Shown here: positions 21,315 to 32,145 of the stretch, piece by piece | Position numbering within the stretch: the stretch's first letter is position 1 | How the letters are laid out: the number at the start of each line of letters is the position of its first letter | Assembly: GCA_946807835.1 (NCBI GenBank) | Contig: OX327702.1 | Location: forward strand, 13,020,001-13,084,000 | DNA: 64,000 bases | From: Ailanthus altissimus | Taxonomy: Eukaryota > Streptophyta > Magnoliopsida > Sapindales > Simaroubaceae | Reading direction: 5' to 3' | Made by a program: the position numbers and the translations under genes | The notes under the pieces: generated by a model | Database searches by the model: none | What the model was told of the DNA's origin: nothing | The model's input: the letters and a program-made list of their open reading frames with translations, nothing else

Positions 21315-22200
21315 TTGGTGGAATTGCAACATTATGTGGAGTTAGAAGATATGGTGCACATGGCTATCAAAATTGAGAACCAGCTCAAGAGGAGGAGCCA
21401 CCGTACACGACAAAACCCTAGCTCGGGTTCATCTTGGAGGCCAAATGTTATGAAGAATGAGGAGAAGCAAGCCACTGCCAAGCCTAAAATTGAGTAAAAA
21501 CAAGAAATGACCAGCCATGAAAATCAAGGTAAATCTGATTCTTTCACCACTCGAAATCATGATATTAAGAGTTTTAAATGCCAAGGCAGGGGTCACATAG
21601 CAAGCCAATGTCCAAAACAAAGAGTTATGATATTGCGAGATGATGGTGAAATTAAATCCAATGTTGAAGATGTCACCGAATCTATGCTACCATTGGTGGA
21701 TGTGGATGATAAGGAATACGCTGCCCAAGGTGAACTGCTAGTTGCAAGAAGAGTTCTAAGTATGTAGGTCAAAGAAGATGATGAAGTCCAACGAGAAAAT
21801 ATCTTGCATACTAGATGCCACGTGCAAAAAAAGGTATGTAGCGGGATTATTGACGGAGGTAGTTGTACAAATGTTGCTAGCACTACAATGGTGGAGAAAT
21901 TAGGATTGCTAATTAAACATCCCCGGCCTTACAAATTGCAATGGCTCAATGACAGTGGCGAGGTGAGGATTACTAAACAGGTGTTAGTTTACTTTCGTAT
22001 TGGAAAATATGAAGATGAAGTTCTGTGTGATGTAGTTCCAATGTAAGCTGGACACATCTTACTAGGCCGACCATGGCAATTTGATCGGCGTGTTAAGCAT
22101 GATCATTTCTCCAATAAATATTCATTTTTGTTTAATCAAAGGACAATCACTCTAGTCCCTTTATCACCAAAACATGTCTATAAAGATCAAGTAAGATTAC
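21315..22200 (+). pseudogene. A5 gag end, zinc knuckle and protease
   Basis: One frame carries LQHYVELEDMVHMAIKIENQ, a basic Ser-rich linker, the zinc knuckle and the protease, interrupted by TAA (21495-21497), TAG (21765-21767) and TAA (22044-22046). The knuckle reads SFKCQGRGHIASQC, so its first Cys is Ser. The protease active-site stretch is IIDGGSCTNVAS, followed by EKLGLLIKHPRPYKLQWLND and DEVLCDVVPM. The post-protease part ends in the same linker as A1, where C1 inserted in that copy. Confidence 0.87.
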
Positions 22201-23167
22201 AAAAAGAGAGTGATCAAAAGAAAGAGAGTGAGGAAAAGAAAAAAAAATGAGGGCGAGAACAATGAGAGAAAAGCAAACTTCTATGCAAAAATGAGTGAAA
22301 TAAAAAAAGCAGTGTTTTTAAATCAACCAATGATTGTACTTTTATACAAAGAGGCATATTTAAACACTAACCAACTTGACTCATCTCCGCATAGTTCAAT
22401 TCTCTTTTGCAGGAGTTTGATTATATCTTTCCCGAGGAGGTTCCACCTAGTTTAACTCCTATTTGAGGAATTGAACATCAAATCGATTTCGTGCTCGGTT
22501 CTTCAATTCCAAACCGACCAGCCTATCGAAGCAATCCCGAGGAGGCAAAGGAGCTACAAAGGCAGGTTAGTGACTTGATGAAAAAGGGGTATGTAAGAGA
22601 AAGTATGAGTCTCTGCGTCGTGCCAGTGATTTTAGTTTAAAAAAAAGATGGATTGTGGAGAATATGCATTGATTGCCGAGCAATTAATAATATAACGGGA
22701 AAGTATCGTCATCCTATTCCTCGTTTGGATGATATGTTAGATGAGCTGCATGGTGCTTGTGTATTTTCTAAGATTGATTTAAAGAGTGGGTATCATCAAA
22801 TAAGAATGAAAGAGGGTAATGAATGCAAAACTGCTTTTAAAACAAAATATGGCTTGTATGAGTGGTTAGTTATGTCATTTGAATTAACTAATGCACCAAG
22901 TACTTTTATGCAATTAACGAACCATGTCTTGCGCGCTTTCATAGGCAGGTTTGTTGTTGTTTATTTTGATGATATTCTGATCTATCGCAAAAAATTGGAT
23001 GATCATGCTGTACATTTGAAATCAGTTTTGGATGTACTTAGAAAATAGAAGTTATTTGCTAACTTGAAGTAGTGCATCTTTTGCACCGATAAGCTTGTGT
23101 TTTTTTATTTTTTTGTTAGTGCACAAGGAATACAGGTTGACGAAGAAAAGATCTGCGTGATTCAAGA
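22201..23167 (+). pseudogene. A5 reverse transcriptase
   Basis: The linker and pre-RT (22210-22560) are followed by the RT blocks [65 protein letters not shown] (about 22635) puts a stop in the LVPKKDG block, and MPFGL reads MSFEL, both exactly as in A1. Another stop (23046-23048) and a damaged thumb region (23049-23130) follow. It cannot give active RT. Confidence 0.9.
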
Positions 23168-23871
23168 ATGGCCGAGTCCCATAAGTGTAGGTATGTTCGT
23201 AGATTTCATGGGCTCGCTAGTTTTTATAGGAGGTTCGTGAAAGACTTTAGCAACATCACCACACTGCTTACTGAAGTCATCAAGAAAAATGTTGGATTCA
23301 AATGGGGAGATGAACAAGAGAAGGCATTCCAATTGATCAAGAAAAAATTAACTCATGCTCCTTTACTTACTTTGCCTGATTTTACTAAAACCTTTGAAAT
23401 TGAATGTGATGCTTTAATTATAGGCATAGGTTCAGTTCTTATACAAAGAGGAAGACCAATAGCATATTTTTGTGAGAAATTAAGTGGGGCAGCCTTAAAT
23501 TATCCTACTTATGATAATGAATTATATGCATTGATTCGAACATTAGAAACATGGCAATACTACCTTTGGCCTAAGGAGTTTGTGATTTACACCGATCATA
23601 AGTCCTTAAAATATTTGAAGGGCCAACATAAGTTGAACAGGAGACATGCAAAATGCGTAATATTCATCGAGACATTCCCATATGTCATCCGATACAAGTA
23701 AGGTAAGGAAAATATCGTTGCTAATGCACTTTTCTTGAAGGTATGCTGTAATTTCTACTCTTGATGCAAAATTACTTGGTTTTGAGCATTTTAAAGAATT
23801 GTATTCTTTAGACCATGATTTTTGTGAAGAATTTCAGACGTGTGAGAAAAATGCAGTAGGTAAGTTGTTTA
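23168..23871 (+). pseudogene. A5 RNase H and linker, up to the copia insertion
   Basis: Open from 23168 to 23701: [91 protein letters not shown]. The catalytic acids Asp, Glu and Asp are present. A stop then interrupts the RYKQGK motif. The linker continues to about 23871, where copia LTR E2 begins. Confidence 0.87.
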
Positions 23872-25300
23872 TGTTGGGATTTGTGCTTACGTGCCATCCC
23901 ATTTTGTATGAGTATTTAATTTTAATATTTATACAATTGACATTTCTTTTAATTGCTAATTATATTTATTGAAATGGTAAGATGCTTGGAACATTTCAAA
24001 TATTGTAAGATCTAAAAGAGTTTAAATCTAGTCTAAAAGATTTTAAATCAGTGCTAATATTTAGCAATATCTAAAGAGTTAGAGCCTTATCTGAAATTGG
24101 ACAAAGACCTTGGAATATATTAGTAATGATATAGTTGCAAAGGGTTGCAAATAGTGCTAAAAAATGTCATTATGCAAGTATGTACTAAAATACTAAGTTC
24201 CTGGTCTATTTTACTGATGCAGGTCTATCAGTAAAACCCTAATATATATAGATTAGTGTATGTCTATATCTGGAGGGTCCAGATAGTTAATCTTAGCAGA
24301 CTATAAACTTAGTGGAGGCTTGTATAGGCATACAAGTATTCAGTAAGGACTGAATACTGAACAGATTTATGAGGACCTCTAATAGTCATCCTGTGAAGTC
24401 GTCAATGGAAGGTCTTCTCGAGTTAAGTAGTATTTATGATCCTTGGACCTGAGCACCACGGTGGACTTGTGAGTGATCCACTATACTTTGGTTCCACATA
24501 TGTCAGAAATCTTTCATGGTCTGACCGTTATGTGTTGCTGGGTATAGTTCGATGCTCATGGAGTTCGGTGTGCGTAGATATAGGATCTGTCAGCTCACGT
24601 AGATGAGTTGTATATCTAGATGCTCCGAGATTGTATCTCAGAAAGTCTTATGGCCATAAGCAGTATGCCCAAAAAAAGAGTTTTTCGTAAGGTTAAACAA
24701 TATTGTAAAAGTGTTTGCAAATATTGTTTATCGAGATACGAATGTGGAGATAAGTTCATGGATGAGCAAATAGAGATTTGATGGTAAGAATCTATATCTC
24801 TGCTCTTCTAGGATATAGATGACGGAAGGATTATACAGATATGGTTAACCTTAGCTTGTATGGTTCAACGCGTTGTTCTGTACTATCCGTAACATGTGTA
24901 TGGGACATCGTTCACGGACTTGTGAAAACGTTCCGTAAGATAAACGAGCGTGAACCTAGAGAGTCTCACAATATGAAGTGTACTTGTTGAGCACTGGGGT
25001 AGCAAGCCGAGTGGAATAGTTCGATCCGAAAAATATTTTGGTAATAAGATTTATTTTGAGGACCTCTTTGTAAAGTGAAAATATAGTTTGCAAATGTTGC
25101 AAATAGGTCCCTTTTTTGTTGGAAAAGGTACTCTTGAATTACCCTAATGTTTTTTTATTCGGTTTACATTTATGTGTTTATCATGTTGTGAAATTTGATT
25201 TCTTATTCCGCCAACAACATTTGTATGTATGACATGCTTATATTATAATGATGAACACATTACACACATAATCACCATAGTATATAGTACATGCCCAACA
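23872..25300 (+). mobile_element. E2: Ty1/copia LTR inserted in A5
   Basis: It runs from TGTTGGGATTTGTGC to CATGCCCAACA, 1429 bp, with perfect 7-bp terminal inverted repeats TGTTGGG/CCCAACA. TTAGTATCAGAGC, an altered initiator tRNA-Met site, follows. The family is copia because the inverted E3 LTR lies just downstream of a copia RNase H (37151-37558). Compared with LTR E4 (45004-46926) it lacks about 880 bp between GGTACTC and GAATTACCC near 25130. No internal coding remains. Confidence 0.88.
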
Positions 25301-25520
25301 ATTAGTATCAGAGCACGTTTGTGTGTTTTGGGTGATTAATGTGACATTTGTGATATATTTCTACCCAAAACACACAAACATGCTATGATACCAATTGTTG
25401 GGCGTGTATTATACTAGAGTGATTATGTGTGTATGTGTTCATCATTTTACACACATAATCACCCTAGTATAATACACACCCAACAATTAGTATCAGAGCA
25501 TGTTTGTATGTTTTGATACA
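25248..25520. repeat. copia LTR end repeated in +, -, + orientation
   Basis: The LTR E end with its primer-binding site and some 20 bases of leader (25248-25333) is followed, after a 28-base spacer, by an inverted copy (25362-25446) and then by a third copy in the original orientation (about 25447-25520). Each copy carries the CCCAACA end and a form of the TATCAGAGCA site. The first two copies would pair as a hairpin of about 85 bp with a few mismatches. Confidence 0.85.
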
Positions 25521-25522
25521 AA

Positions 25523-25899
25523 TTGGGTACAAATGGGTATCCATTGAACCTTAAAGGCCTATAAGGGATGAGATCCCAGGTTAAACACGGTTGGGGGTCA
25601 TGCATTAGGCAGATTATGTGGGTGCGCCAGTAGGTGCTGAGATGTCAGCCACTGGTTGGACCAAAGTAGTTGGTGTGCCTTATATAGTCTTACAAAAAGG
25701 CCGGCCTTTTTTGTAAGAGTGTGTGGGATCCACCAACACCTTGGTCCCACCAGCTGGATGACACCTCAGAGCCACTAGCATCCCACCACACAATAATTAG
25801 GTTACTTGCGCCCCCAACTAATGTTAAACTTGGGATCTCATCCCTTATAGGCCTTTAAAGTTCAATGGTTGTACTCATTGGGCTCCCACACACTCTTAC
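25523..25899. repeat. fold-back element with a palindromic centre
   Basis: Two diverged arms of about 180 bp (25523-25702 and 25703-25888) are inverted copies; both contain TTAAAGGCCTATAAGGGATG (one inverted) and the GATCCCA and TTGGGGG blocks. The centre is CTTACAAAAAGGCC followed by GGCCTTTTTTGTAAG (25689-25717). The right half, 25713-25899, is itself bounded by perfect 16-bp inverted repeats (GTAAGAGTGTGTGGGA). It has no coding sequence. It may be a MITE-like element duplicated head to head. Confidence 0.75.
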
Positions 25900-25903
25900 A
25901 CTG

Positions 25904-27060
25904 TAGGCACGAGGGCTTCTTGTTTCGCAAAAATAAATTGTGTGTGCCAAATTGCTTTTTGCATGATTTGTTAGTAAGGGAATCCTATGGTGGAGGGTGA
26001 ATGGGACACTTTGGAGTCGCTAAGGCCATAGCTGTTTTACAAGAACATATCTATTGGCCACACATGAAAAGAGATGTTGAGAGAATTTGTGGTAGATGTG
26101 TTACATGTAGGCACGCAAAATCCCGAGTGCAACCCCATAGTTTGTACATGCCACTGCCTATTCCCAATGAGCCTTGGATTGATATTTCGATGGACTTTGT
26201 GTTAGGTTTGCCTAGGTCTAAACGTGGTAAGGATTCAATTTTTGTGGTTGTGGATAGATTTTCTCAGATGACACATTTCATTCCATGTCACAAAACTAAT
26301 GATGCTTCACATGTTGCTGATTTGTTCTTTAGAGAAATTGTAAGATTACATGATATACCTAGAACAATAGTTTCAGATAGAGATGCTAAGTTTTTGAGTT
26401 ACTTTTGGAAGACTATATACTGTAAGTTAGGAGCTAAGTTATTATTTTCTACTATTTATCACCCACAAACTGATGGTCAAACCGAAGTAGTAAATAGGAC
26501 TTTGTCTACTTTGTTGAGGGCTATAATTAAAAAGAACATCAAAACTTGGGAAGAATGTTTACCACATGTTGAGTTTGCTTATAATTGTACTATTCATTCT
26601 GCTACTAAGTTTTCACAATTTGAAATTATTTATGGTTTTAATCCTTTAACTCCATTGGATTTAATACCATTAACTTTGTCTGAATGTGCTAACTTAGATG
26701 GAAAGAAAAAGGCTGAATTTGTTAAGCAGATACATGAGAAAGCAAGACTCAACATTGAGAGGAAAACAGAGCAGTATGCAAAACAAACTAATAAAGGGCG
26801 TCAATAGCTGATTTTTGAACCCGGAGATTGGGTTTGGTTGCATATGCAAAAAGAAAGATTTCTGGCACAACAGCGATCTAAGTTACTTCCAAGAGGAGAT
26901 GGACCATTTCAAGTCCTTGAGCACATTAATGACAATGCATATAAGTTAGATTTTCCTAGTGAGTACAATGTTAGTGCCACTTTATTGTTACTAATTTAAG
27001 TCATTTTGATGTAGGTAATGATTTAAGGACAAATTCTTTTCAAGAGGAGGGGAATGATGA
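25904..27060 (+). pseudogene. A5 integrase and C-terminal module
   Basis: After the insertion the integrase resumes. In the zinc domain SYGGG, a TGA stop, then MGHFG shows Tyr at the first zinc His and a stop at 25999; CVTCRHAKS keeps both Cys. The core is open from 26001 to 26807: [51 protein letters not shown], with all three catalytic acids. TAG at 26805-26807 precedes the module DGPFQVLE and AYKLDFPSEYNVSA. The frame crosses the PPT (27042-27054) into the LTR. Confidence 0.9.
27042..27054 (+). other. A5 polypurine tract
   Basis: AAGAGGAGGGGAA ends one base before the 3' LTR. It lies in the coding frame (QEEGN). Confidence 0.85.
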
Positions 27061-27898
27061 GGGCACGACTAACAAATGGAATGCAGAACCTATTCAAGTT
27101 TCAGTTGGTCTGGTTATAAGGGCTCGAGCTAAAAGGTTCAAGGAAACTCTCAATGAACTGATTCAAAATATTTTGACAGAGGTAAATTAAAGGGGGTGCA
27201 AGGAAGATATTCCACGTGTTTCACAAAGTTGGATTTCTATGATTCAAGCTTTGGAATAATCTAAAAGAAATTTCTCAGATCACAAAGTGGATGGAATTAG
27301 AGGAGTTTCCTAAATTGGTGATCACAGCAGCCCTTTTGAGTAATCCAAGTAGTTAGAAGCTTTTGGGAGCTTACAATAAACATTTATGATAGTAGTTGTA
27401 ATATTTGAAATAAAGCCTTAGTTGTTGGTGGTTGGTAGTTAGTTAAAGTCTGCAGCTTCATTTATTATCGTAGTTGCAAAGTTTGAAGCATTTATTGTTG
27501 TAGTTACAAAGTTTTAAAAAAAGCTAGTTTAAAGCCATGTTGGTAGTAGTTGATAGTTACTAGTTTTTAAGTTGTCATTCAATATTTTAATAAATGCTAT
27601 CATCCCAAATGTTCACTATAAATACATAAGGGATGATAGAAAAGAATTCAGCAATTTGATTAAGAAAATTCTCTATAGTACTTTTAGAACTCTTTGAACT
27701 TGTCGAAATAATTTTCGTGGTGTTCTCTTTCAACTTATCAATCAATTATTCCATAATTGATTGTGGAGTCTTCATTATATCAATGTTCTTGCTTCAATAT
27801 AAGTAACGGGTCGCGATTTCATACAAATCTGTTTCTTGACGATCTTGGAGTCCTTCTTGATCAACAACGTTATCAACTTCTTGCCATGGATCGTATCA
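27055..27898 (+). mobile_element. A5 3' LTR
   Basis: It runs from TGATGAGGGCACGAC to GGATCGTATCA, 844 bp, with TATAAATA at 27617-27624. The pol-coding part reads TTNKWNAEPIQVSVG and ARAKRFKETLNEL. Confidence 0.93.
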
Positions 27899-28100
27899 AT
27901 ATGGTTCAACACATTGTTCCTTAATTTTCATAATGTGTGTGTGGGGTGTTGTTTATGGACTTCGGTAAGATAAATGAGTGCGAACTTAAGGAATCTCATA
28001 ATTTAAAGTGTACTCATTGAGTACTAGGGTAGCGTACTAGGTTGAACAATTTGATCCTAAAAAATTTCAGAAAGCATAAATTATTTTAGAGTCTCTCAGA
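27899..28100 (+). mobile_element. E1: copia LTR fragment, right of A5
   Basis: After the TSD base block ATATG the copia LTR continues (GGTTCAAC, GTGTACTCATTGAG, TAGCG) and matches E2 from about 24860 to 25070. It fades out near 28100. Confidence 0.8.
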
Positions 28101-28129
28101 AAATTGACGAGTTTAAGTGTTAGGGCCAA

Positions 28130-28225
28130 GAGCTGAAAAATGGCAAGTGATGATTGGTCATCACATTGCCACTTCTTGCCACAATTTGCTAGCATTTGTC
28201 AAACAATGGCATGTTGATGCCTTTA
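28130..28225. repeat. small fold-back sequence
   Basis: TGGCAAGTGATGA and TCATCACATTGCCA form a hairpin with a TTGG loop (about 28139-28169). A further inverted pair TTGTCAA/TTGACAA follows within 60 bp. It has no similarity to the neighbouring elements that I can see. It could be a degraded MITE. Confidence 0.45.
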
Positions 28226-28895
28226 TTTGTTGACAAATGGCAAGGTAAAATTTACCATCATCCTCAATCTAATGGACAAAATGAAGTCACAAATTACAGT
28301 CTGGGAAGTCTTTTGAGGTGTTATTTTTTAATAAACATCTATCAATGGGATTTGATTTTGGCTTAAGTTGAATTTGCTTACAACCAGACAAAAGGCCAAT
28401 CTACGGGTAACAGTTAATTTGAAATTTTTTATGTTTAAAATCTAACTAGTCCATTGGATTTGGTCTATTTCCCAACTATTCACCTATTTAGTGTAGATGC
28501 TGAAGAATGAAGAAAAACATAAAGAAAAACTACAAGAAGTTAGGAAGAAAATATTGAAGGAAAACGAGAAGTACAAAAAGTGCACCAATAAGCTTCACAT
28601 GCATATGGAATTTCAAGTTGGAGATTTAGCTTGGGTTCATCTCAGAAAGAAAGGTTCCCTTATGATTAGTTTGCCAAACTCAAAATAAAAACTGATGGGA
28701 CTATTTAAGGTGATAAAATGAATTGGGGAAAACGCATACCAAATTGAACTTTCAAAATCTTATGGAGCCTCTGATGTATATTCGATGTTACTGATCTATT
28801 TCCTTATAAGGTTGATGATGAAATTGATGAACCGAGGATGAGTCTTTTCCAACTAGAGGAGTTTGACACAGGAGTGTCTAATTAGATGAAGTTGG
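28220..28895 (+). pseudogene. F1: gypsy integrase C-terminal half
   Basis: HHPQSNGQNEVTN, corresponding to [12 protein letters not shown], carries the catalytic Glu. SLGSLLRCYF and VEFAYNQTKGQSTG follow, then a stretch rich in Lys/Glu (28497-28688) ending FQVGDLAWVHLRKK, then a decayed module with AYQIELS-like and DVTDLFPYKVDDE. Stops and shifts are many. It differs clearly from family A, so it is a separate gypsy family. Its downstream sequence is interrupted by D1. Confidence 0.75.
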
Positions 28896-29294
28896 AAATA
28901 GAACCTAGTAAACTGAACTTAATCACATTAAGAAATTAAAAGTTCTGGAGAATTATAAAGCCAAAAGGAAGAAGTCAGGTAGTAGTTGGTTGTTTTATGC
29001 ATTTATTATAGTAGCTATATTTGCTATTGCATTTATTAAACTTTGGTGGCAGCTGTAAGTTGCAGAAGAGTGTCTTTCAATAATTATGTAACCCTCAACC
29101 ACTTAGTTTGAATTCTGTAAATTGTCATCAAATATGGTCTATAAATACCATGGAATTGCGGGGAGGCAAGATAGAAAAGAGTTTAGTTTTAAAATACTTG
29201 TAACCTTGTGAAAGTTCTCTTGTGAAAGTTTTTCATTAAACTCTGCATCTCTTAGGTGAATTCCTTAGAGTGGTGAGTTTGAGAGCCCTGTAAC
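28896..29294 (+). mobile_element. F1 3' LTR or 3' region, left of D1
   Basis: Noncoding AT-rich sequence contains CTATAAATACCATGG (about 29141), a TATA-like motif also seen in B and D/F LTRs. I cannot fix the LTR start. The end GTAAC (29290-29294) is the D1 target site; sequence resumes at 32800. Confidence 0.6.
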
Positions 29295-29942
29295 TGATGT
29301 GAACCTCACAAAGAAAAGTGAGACCCGATGCTTAATGAGGTTTCTTTGCCATAGATCGTCCTAATTCAAATTTTTAGATCAACAAAAACAAGAACTTTGA
29401 CCCATTACCTATAAGAGATTAGAACCAGAGGTATAAGAAGATTGTAGATCTCACACTCAAGATAGTTAAGAAGATATGAGTAATAAGTCTGAAGGAACAC
29501 CACAAGATGAAATTTTGATAAGTTTTAATAAAAGTTCTTTAAAGAATTTAATAGAAAACTCTTAACATTAATATCATCAATTTTGTTTTTCTTTTTCTCT
29601 TAGCTCTCATATGTTTATAGAGACCTTTTAGGATGTCTAGCATTTATTACAATAATTATTGACAACTTATAACTTCTAACTATCAACTACTATCAATAAC
29701 TTATGCACTAAGGATGACAACACTTATTACAATAATTAATGAAAATTTAAAACTACTAACTACCAATAACTACCAATACTGAGGCTTTACTTCAAAATGA
29801 CTGTCAAACTTGCAACCAACATAATAAATTATAGGCTCCAAAAATCTTCTCATAATATGGGCTACTCACATGAGCTATTGTGCTATTGTTCTCCATCACT
29901 CATGGATGCTTAATGGACCTTTTGGTAGTCTGGTTTGTATCA
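29295..29942 (-). mobile_element. D1 3' LTR
   Basis: On the minus strand it runs from TGATACAAACCAGAC (29942) to GAGGTTCACATCA (29295). The start encodes the end of pol (QTTKRSIKHP). Confidence 0.9.
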
Positions 29943-29957
29943 TTCCCCCCCTTTCTT
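29943..29957 (-). other. D1 polypurine tract
   Basis: On the minus strand AAGAAAGGGGGGGAA lies directly before the 3' LTR start. Confidence 0.8.
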
Positions 29958-30300
29958 GAAAAGGAATTGTCATCAAATCTTTACTGGGGTCAAATATAAC
30001 TTTCGTGAACTTTTAAGTGATATTGTTAATGATGCGACAATCAATACACATCTTACACAATCCATTCTTTTTAGGCATAAGCAATACTAGAACTACAGAA
30101 TGACATATGTTCTTACGCACATACCCCTTCTCTATAAGCTCACTAACCTATCTTAGAAGTTTCTTTGTCTCATTGGGATTACTTCTATAGGCTGGCTTTA
30201 TTTGGAATTGATGCCTCTAGTATAAAATCGATTTAATGCTCGATTCTCTCTATTAATAGTAAAGCATTAGGTATCTCTACGGGAAACACATCATCAAATT
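29958..30300 (-). pseudogene. D1 reverse transcriptase N-terminal part
   Basis: Minus strand from 30300: an EFDDVFPVEIP-like pre-RT block, NKASL near 30190, VRKNI, then a PKKNGLCKMCIDCRIINNI-like block near 30010-30070. RT stops there; the finger, palm, RNase H and integrase are deleted, and the 3' end of pol (NPFQERG-like) follows. Stops are present. Confidence 0.8.
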
Positions 30301-30960
30301 CCTATAAAAGGGGAAGAAAAAAAACAGCACTAGGCAAAAAGGGGTTAAATTTATTATTACTAAAAACTCCACTCTCTTTTGCATATATGCTCACTTGTTT
30401 TCTTTCGTTTCTTTCAAATAAACCCTTACTAACTTTCATCTTTTCACTCACGCTATCTTTTTTTTTGCTCTTGGACTCTCTTACTTTATTCTCATTTTCA
30501 AGTTCGGCTACTCTTTCTTTTTTCAACACACTAGCTATTTTTTATTCTCATTTGATTTTCGTAAACCTGCCTAGAGGTTAAAGGTGCAAGAGTGATTTAT
30601 CTTTCATCCATTAAAAATGTGTATTTATTTCTAACACCATCTTGCATTACACAGTTATTGTATTGCCATGGCCGTCCCAACAAAATTTCCCTAGCATTCA
30701 TAAGTACTAAATCACATAAAACTTCATCTTTGTACCTACTAATAGAGAACAAAACCAGCATTTATTATTTACCATGACTTCTCTACATTTATTCAATCAT
30801 TGAAGATCATATGGCCTTAGATGCTTCGTAGTAGGTAAATTTATTTTTTCAACCAAATTAGTGCTAGCCATATTAATAAAAATAGTACCAGCAATAATCA
30901 TACTACATACCTTATTTATTGATATGGCTCATAATGTGGAAAATATTATCACGTTGTACA
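30301..30960 (-). pseudogene. D1 protease and protease-RT linker
   Basis: A Lys/Glu/Ser-rich linker (ELENENKVRESKSKKKD, 30302-30529) lies between protease and RT. The protease remnant at about 30600-30930 keeps DEVLCDLVLM-like, GRPWQ-like and ASTNLVEK motifs. The frame is broken in several places. The linker resembles the one in A1 and A5 (KESDQKKESEEKKK) in place and composition. Confidence 0.75.
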
Positions 30961-31530
30961 TCACATCCTCTTTCATTTGCGAACTTAATGCACTCTTAAT
31001 AACCATCAACTCGCCATTTATTGGGTACTCCACACTATCACTAGCATCTTCTAAAGGTGGCATAGGCTTCTCATCTTAACTTATTTTCAATTTTAATAAC
31101 ACCATTATCTCTTAAAATTAATTGCACTCTGATTTAGACATTGAGATACAATATGACCTATTTCCAAACATATAAAATATTTTATATCTTTATTATTTGG
31201 TTGGGAATCAAGTTTACCCTTGACTTGGCTGCCTCCACATTTTGGCCTTTAGGTGCTTCTGCTTTACTCCAATCAATTCTATCATCATTTTTGGTAGCAT
31301 ACCTATCATGCCTTCGCACATTAAGTATTTTAGGTGTTTGCGCCATATGTGTACTAGATTCAAATTTATCTATCTATTCATGAACCTGCTCCATCTCTTC
31401 TTTTAACACTCTCCTCATCTCACCTATTTAAGCTTCCATAAGTAACTTCGAATCAACCTTTTTCGACGCATCTCCAGAAGTATTTTTGTTATTGTTGTTT
31501 GACAAGTTTGCTTCAAAACAAAGATAGAAA
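30961..31530 (-). pseudogene. D1 gag remnant with zinc knuckle region
   Basis: Minus strand: the N-terminal gag helix (SYLWKL-like, then MRRVLKEEMEQVHE, about 31380-31480) is joined directly to the gag C-terminal linker (about 31200-31350) and a decayed knuckle with ...GHIVSQC near 31140-31190. The capsid core is missing. The N-terminal block is clearly related to A5 gag residues 20-45. Confidence 0.75.
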
Positions 31531-32127
31531 AAAAATCTCACACACTCCCTCACTTGTTTCACTTAAAGAATAATTCACTCAACCTTTACTCATGTTTTTC
31601 ACACAAATTAGGCTTTTACCCTCTTATGAAGTCACACACTCTTTGTCTTTTCCCACTCTTTAGTCTCCTCTTTAGTTCTTTATTTAACTAAAATGAACTT
31701 AATCAAAATTAACTTGTGACAGTCCAAAACTCAACAAATCAGTTCAATAAAGATGAGAATGGGTTAAACGCAAAGGATAAAGAATATTCATAATTTAAGA
31801 AGCAAAGAGAACAAGGATAAAATGGAATAGTTACAATTAGAAAAAAAATGACAATTAAGATTTTGTTTTATTTTAGGCTGGATTTGCACAAAATACAGAC
31901 TTGATGCAACAAATCTTGAATGACACTTCAACTAATTCAGAATGGTAAACTTGAAATCAATTAAATCTGAATTTTTTCTCTATTGTTTTTAAAACAATTT
32001 TGTCTCATTTTTTTATATGTAAAACAGAACTTGAACTAATTAGAATTTAGAAATAGATAAAAGTTACAGACAAGAAAAAACAAACAACAAAATATGTAGG
32101 ATAGTTCAAACCTAATTTAGAGCTTAG
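31531..32127 (-). other. D1 untranslated leader
   Basis: About 600 bp of AT-rich leader between gag and the primer-binding site; no frame was recognised. It is related to the leader of G1 (48000-48720). Confidence 0.7.
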
Positions 32128-32139
32128 GCTCTGATACCA
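32128..32139 (-). other. D1 primer-binding site
   Basis: On the minus strand TGGTATCAGAGC, complementary to initiator tRNA-Met, lies a few bases after the 5' LTR end. Confidence 0.88.
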
Positions 32140-32145
32140 AATAAT

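Larger units (their letters stand above)
19251..27898 (+). mobile_element. A5: LTR-bounded family A gypsy element
   Basis: It has a 5' LTR of 824 bp, primer-binding site, leader, gag, protease, RT, RNase H, integrase and a 3' LTR of 844 bp, all in one orientation. The flanks are GTATG (19246-19250) and ATATG (27899-27903), a TSD with one change, and the host copia LTR reads continuously across. A copia LTR plus an inverted-repeat cluster (23872 to about 25903) lies inside the integrase. Coding is broken by several stops. Confidence 0.93.

Noticed and set aside
30302..30581. Overlapping frames suggesting a Lys-rich host protein
   Set aside because: They correspond to the charged protease-RT linker of D1, as found at the same place in A1 and A5.
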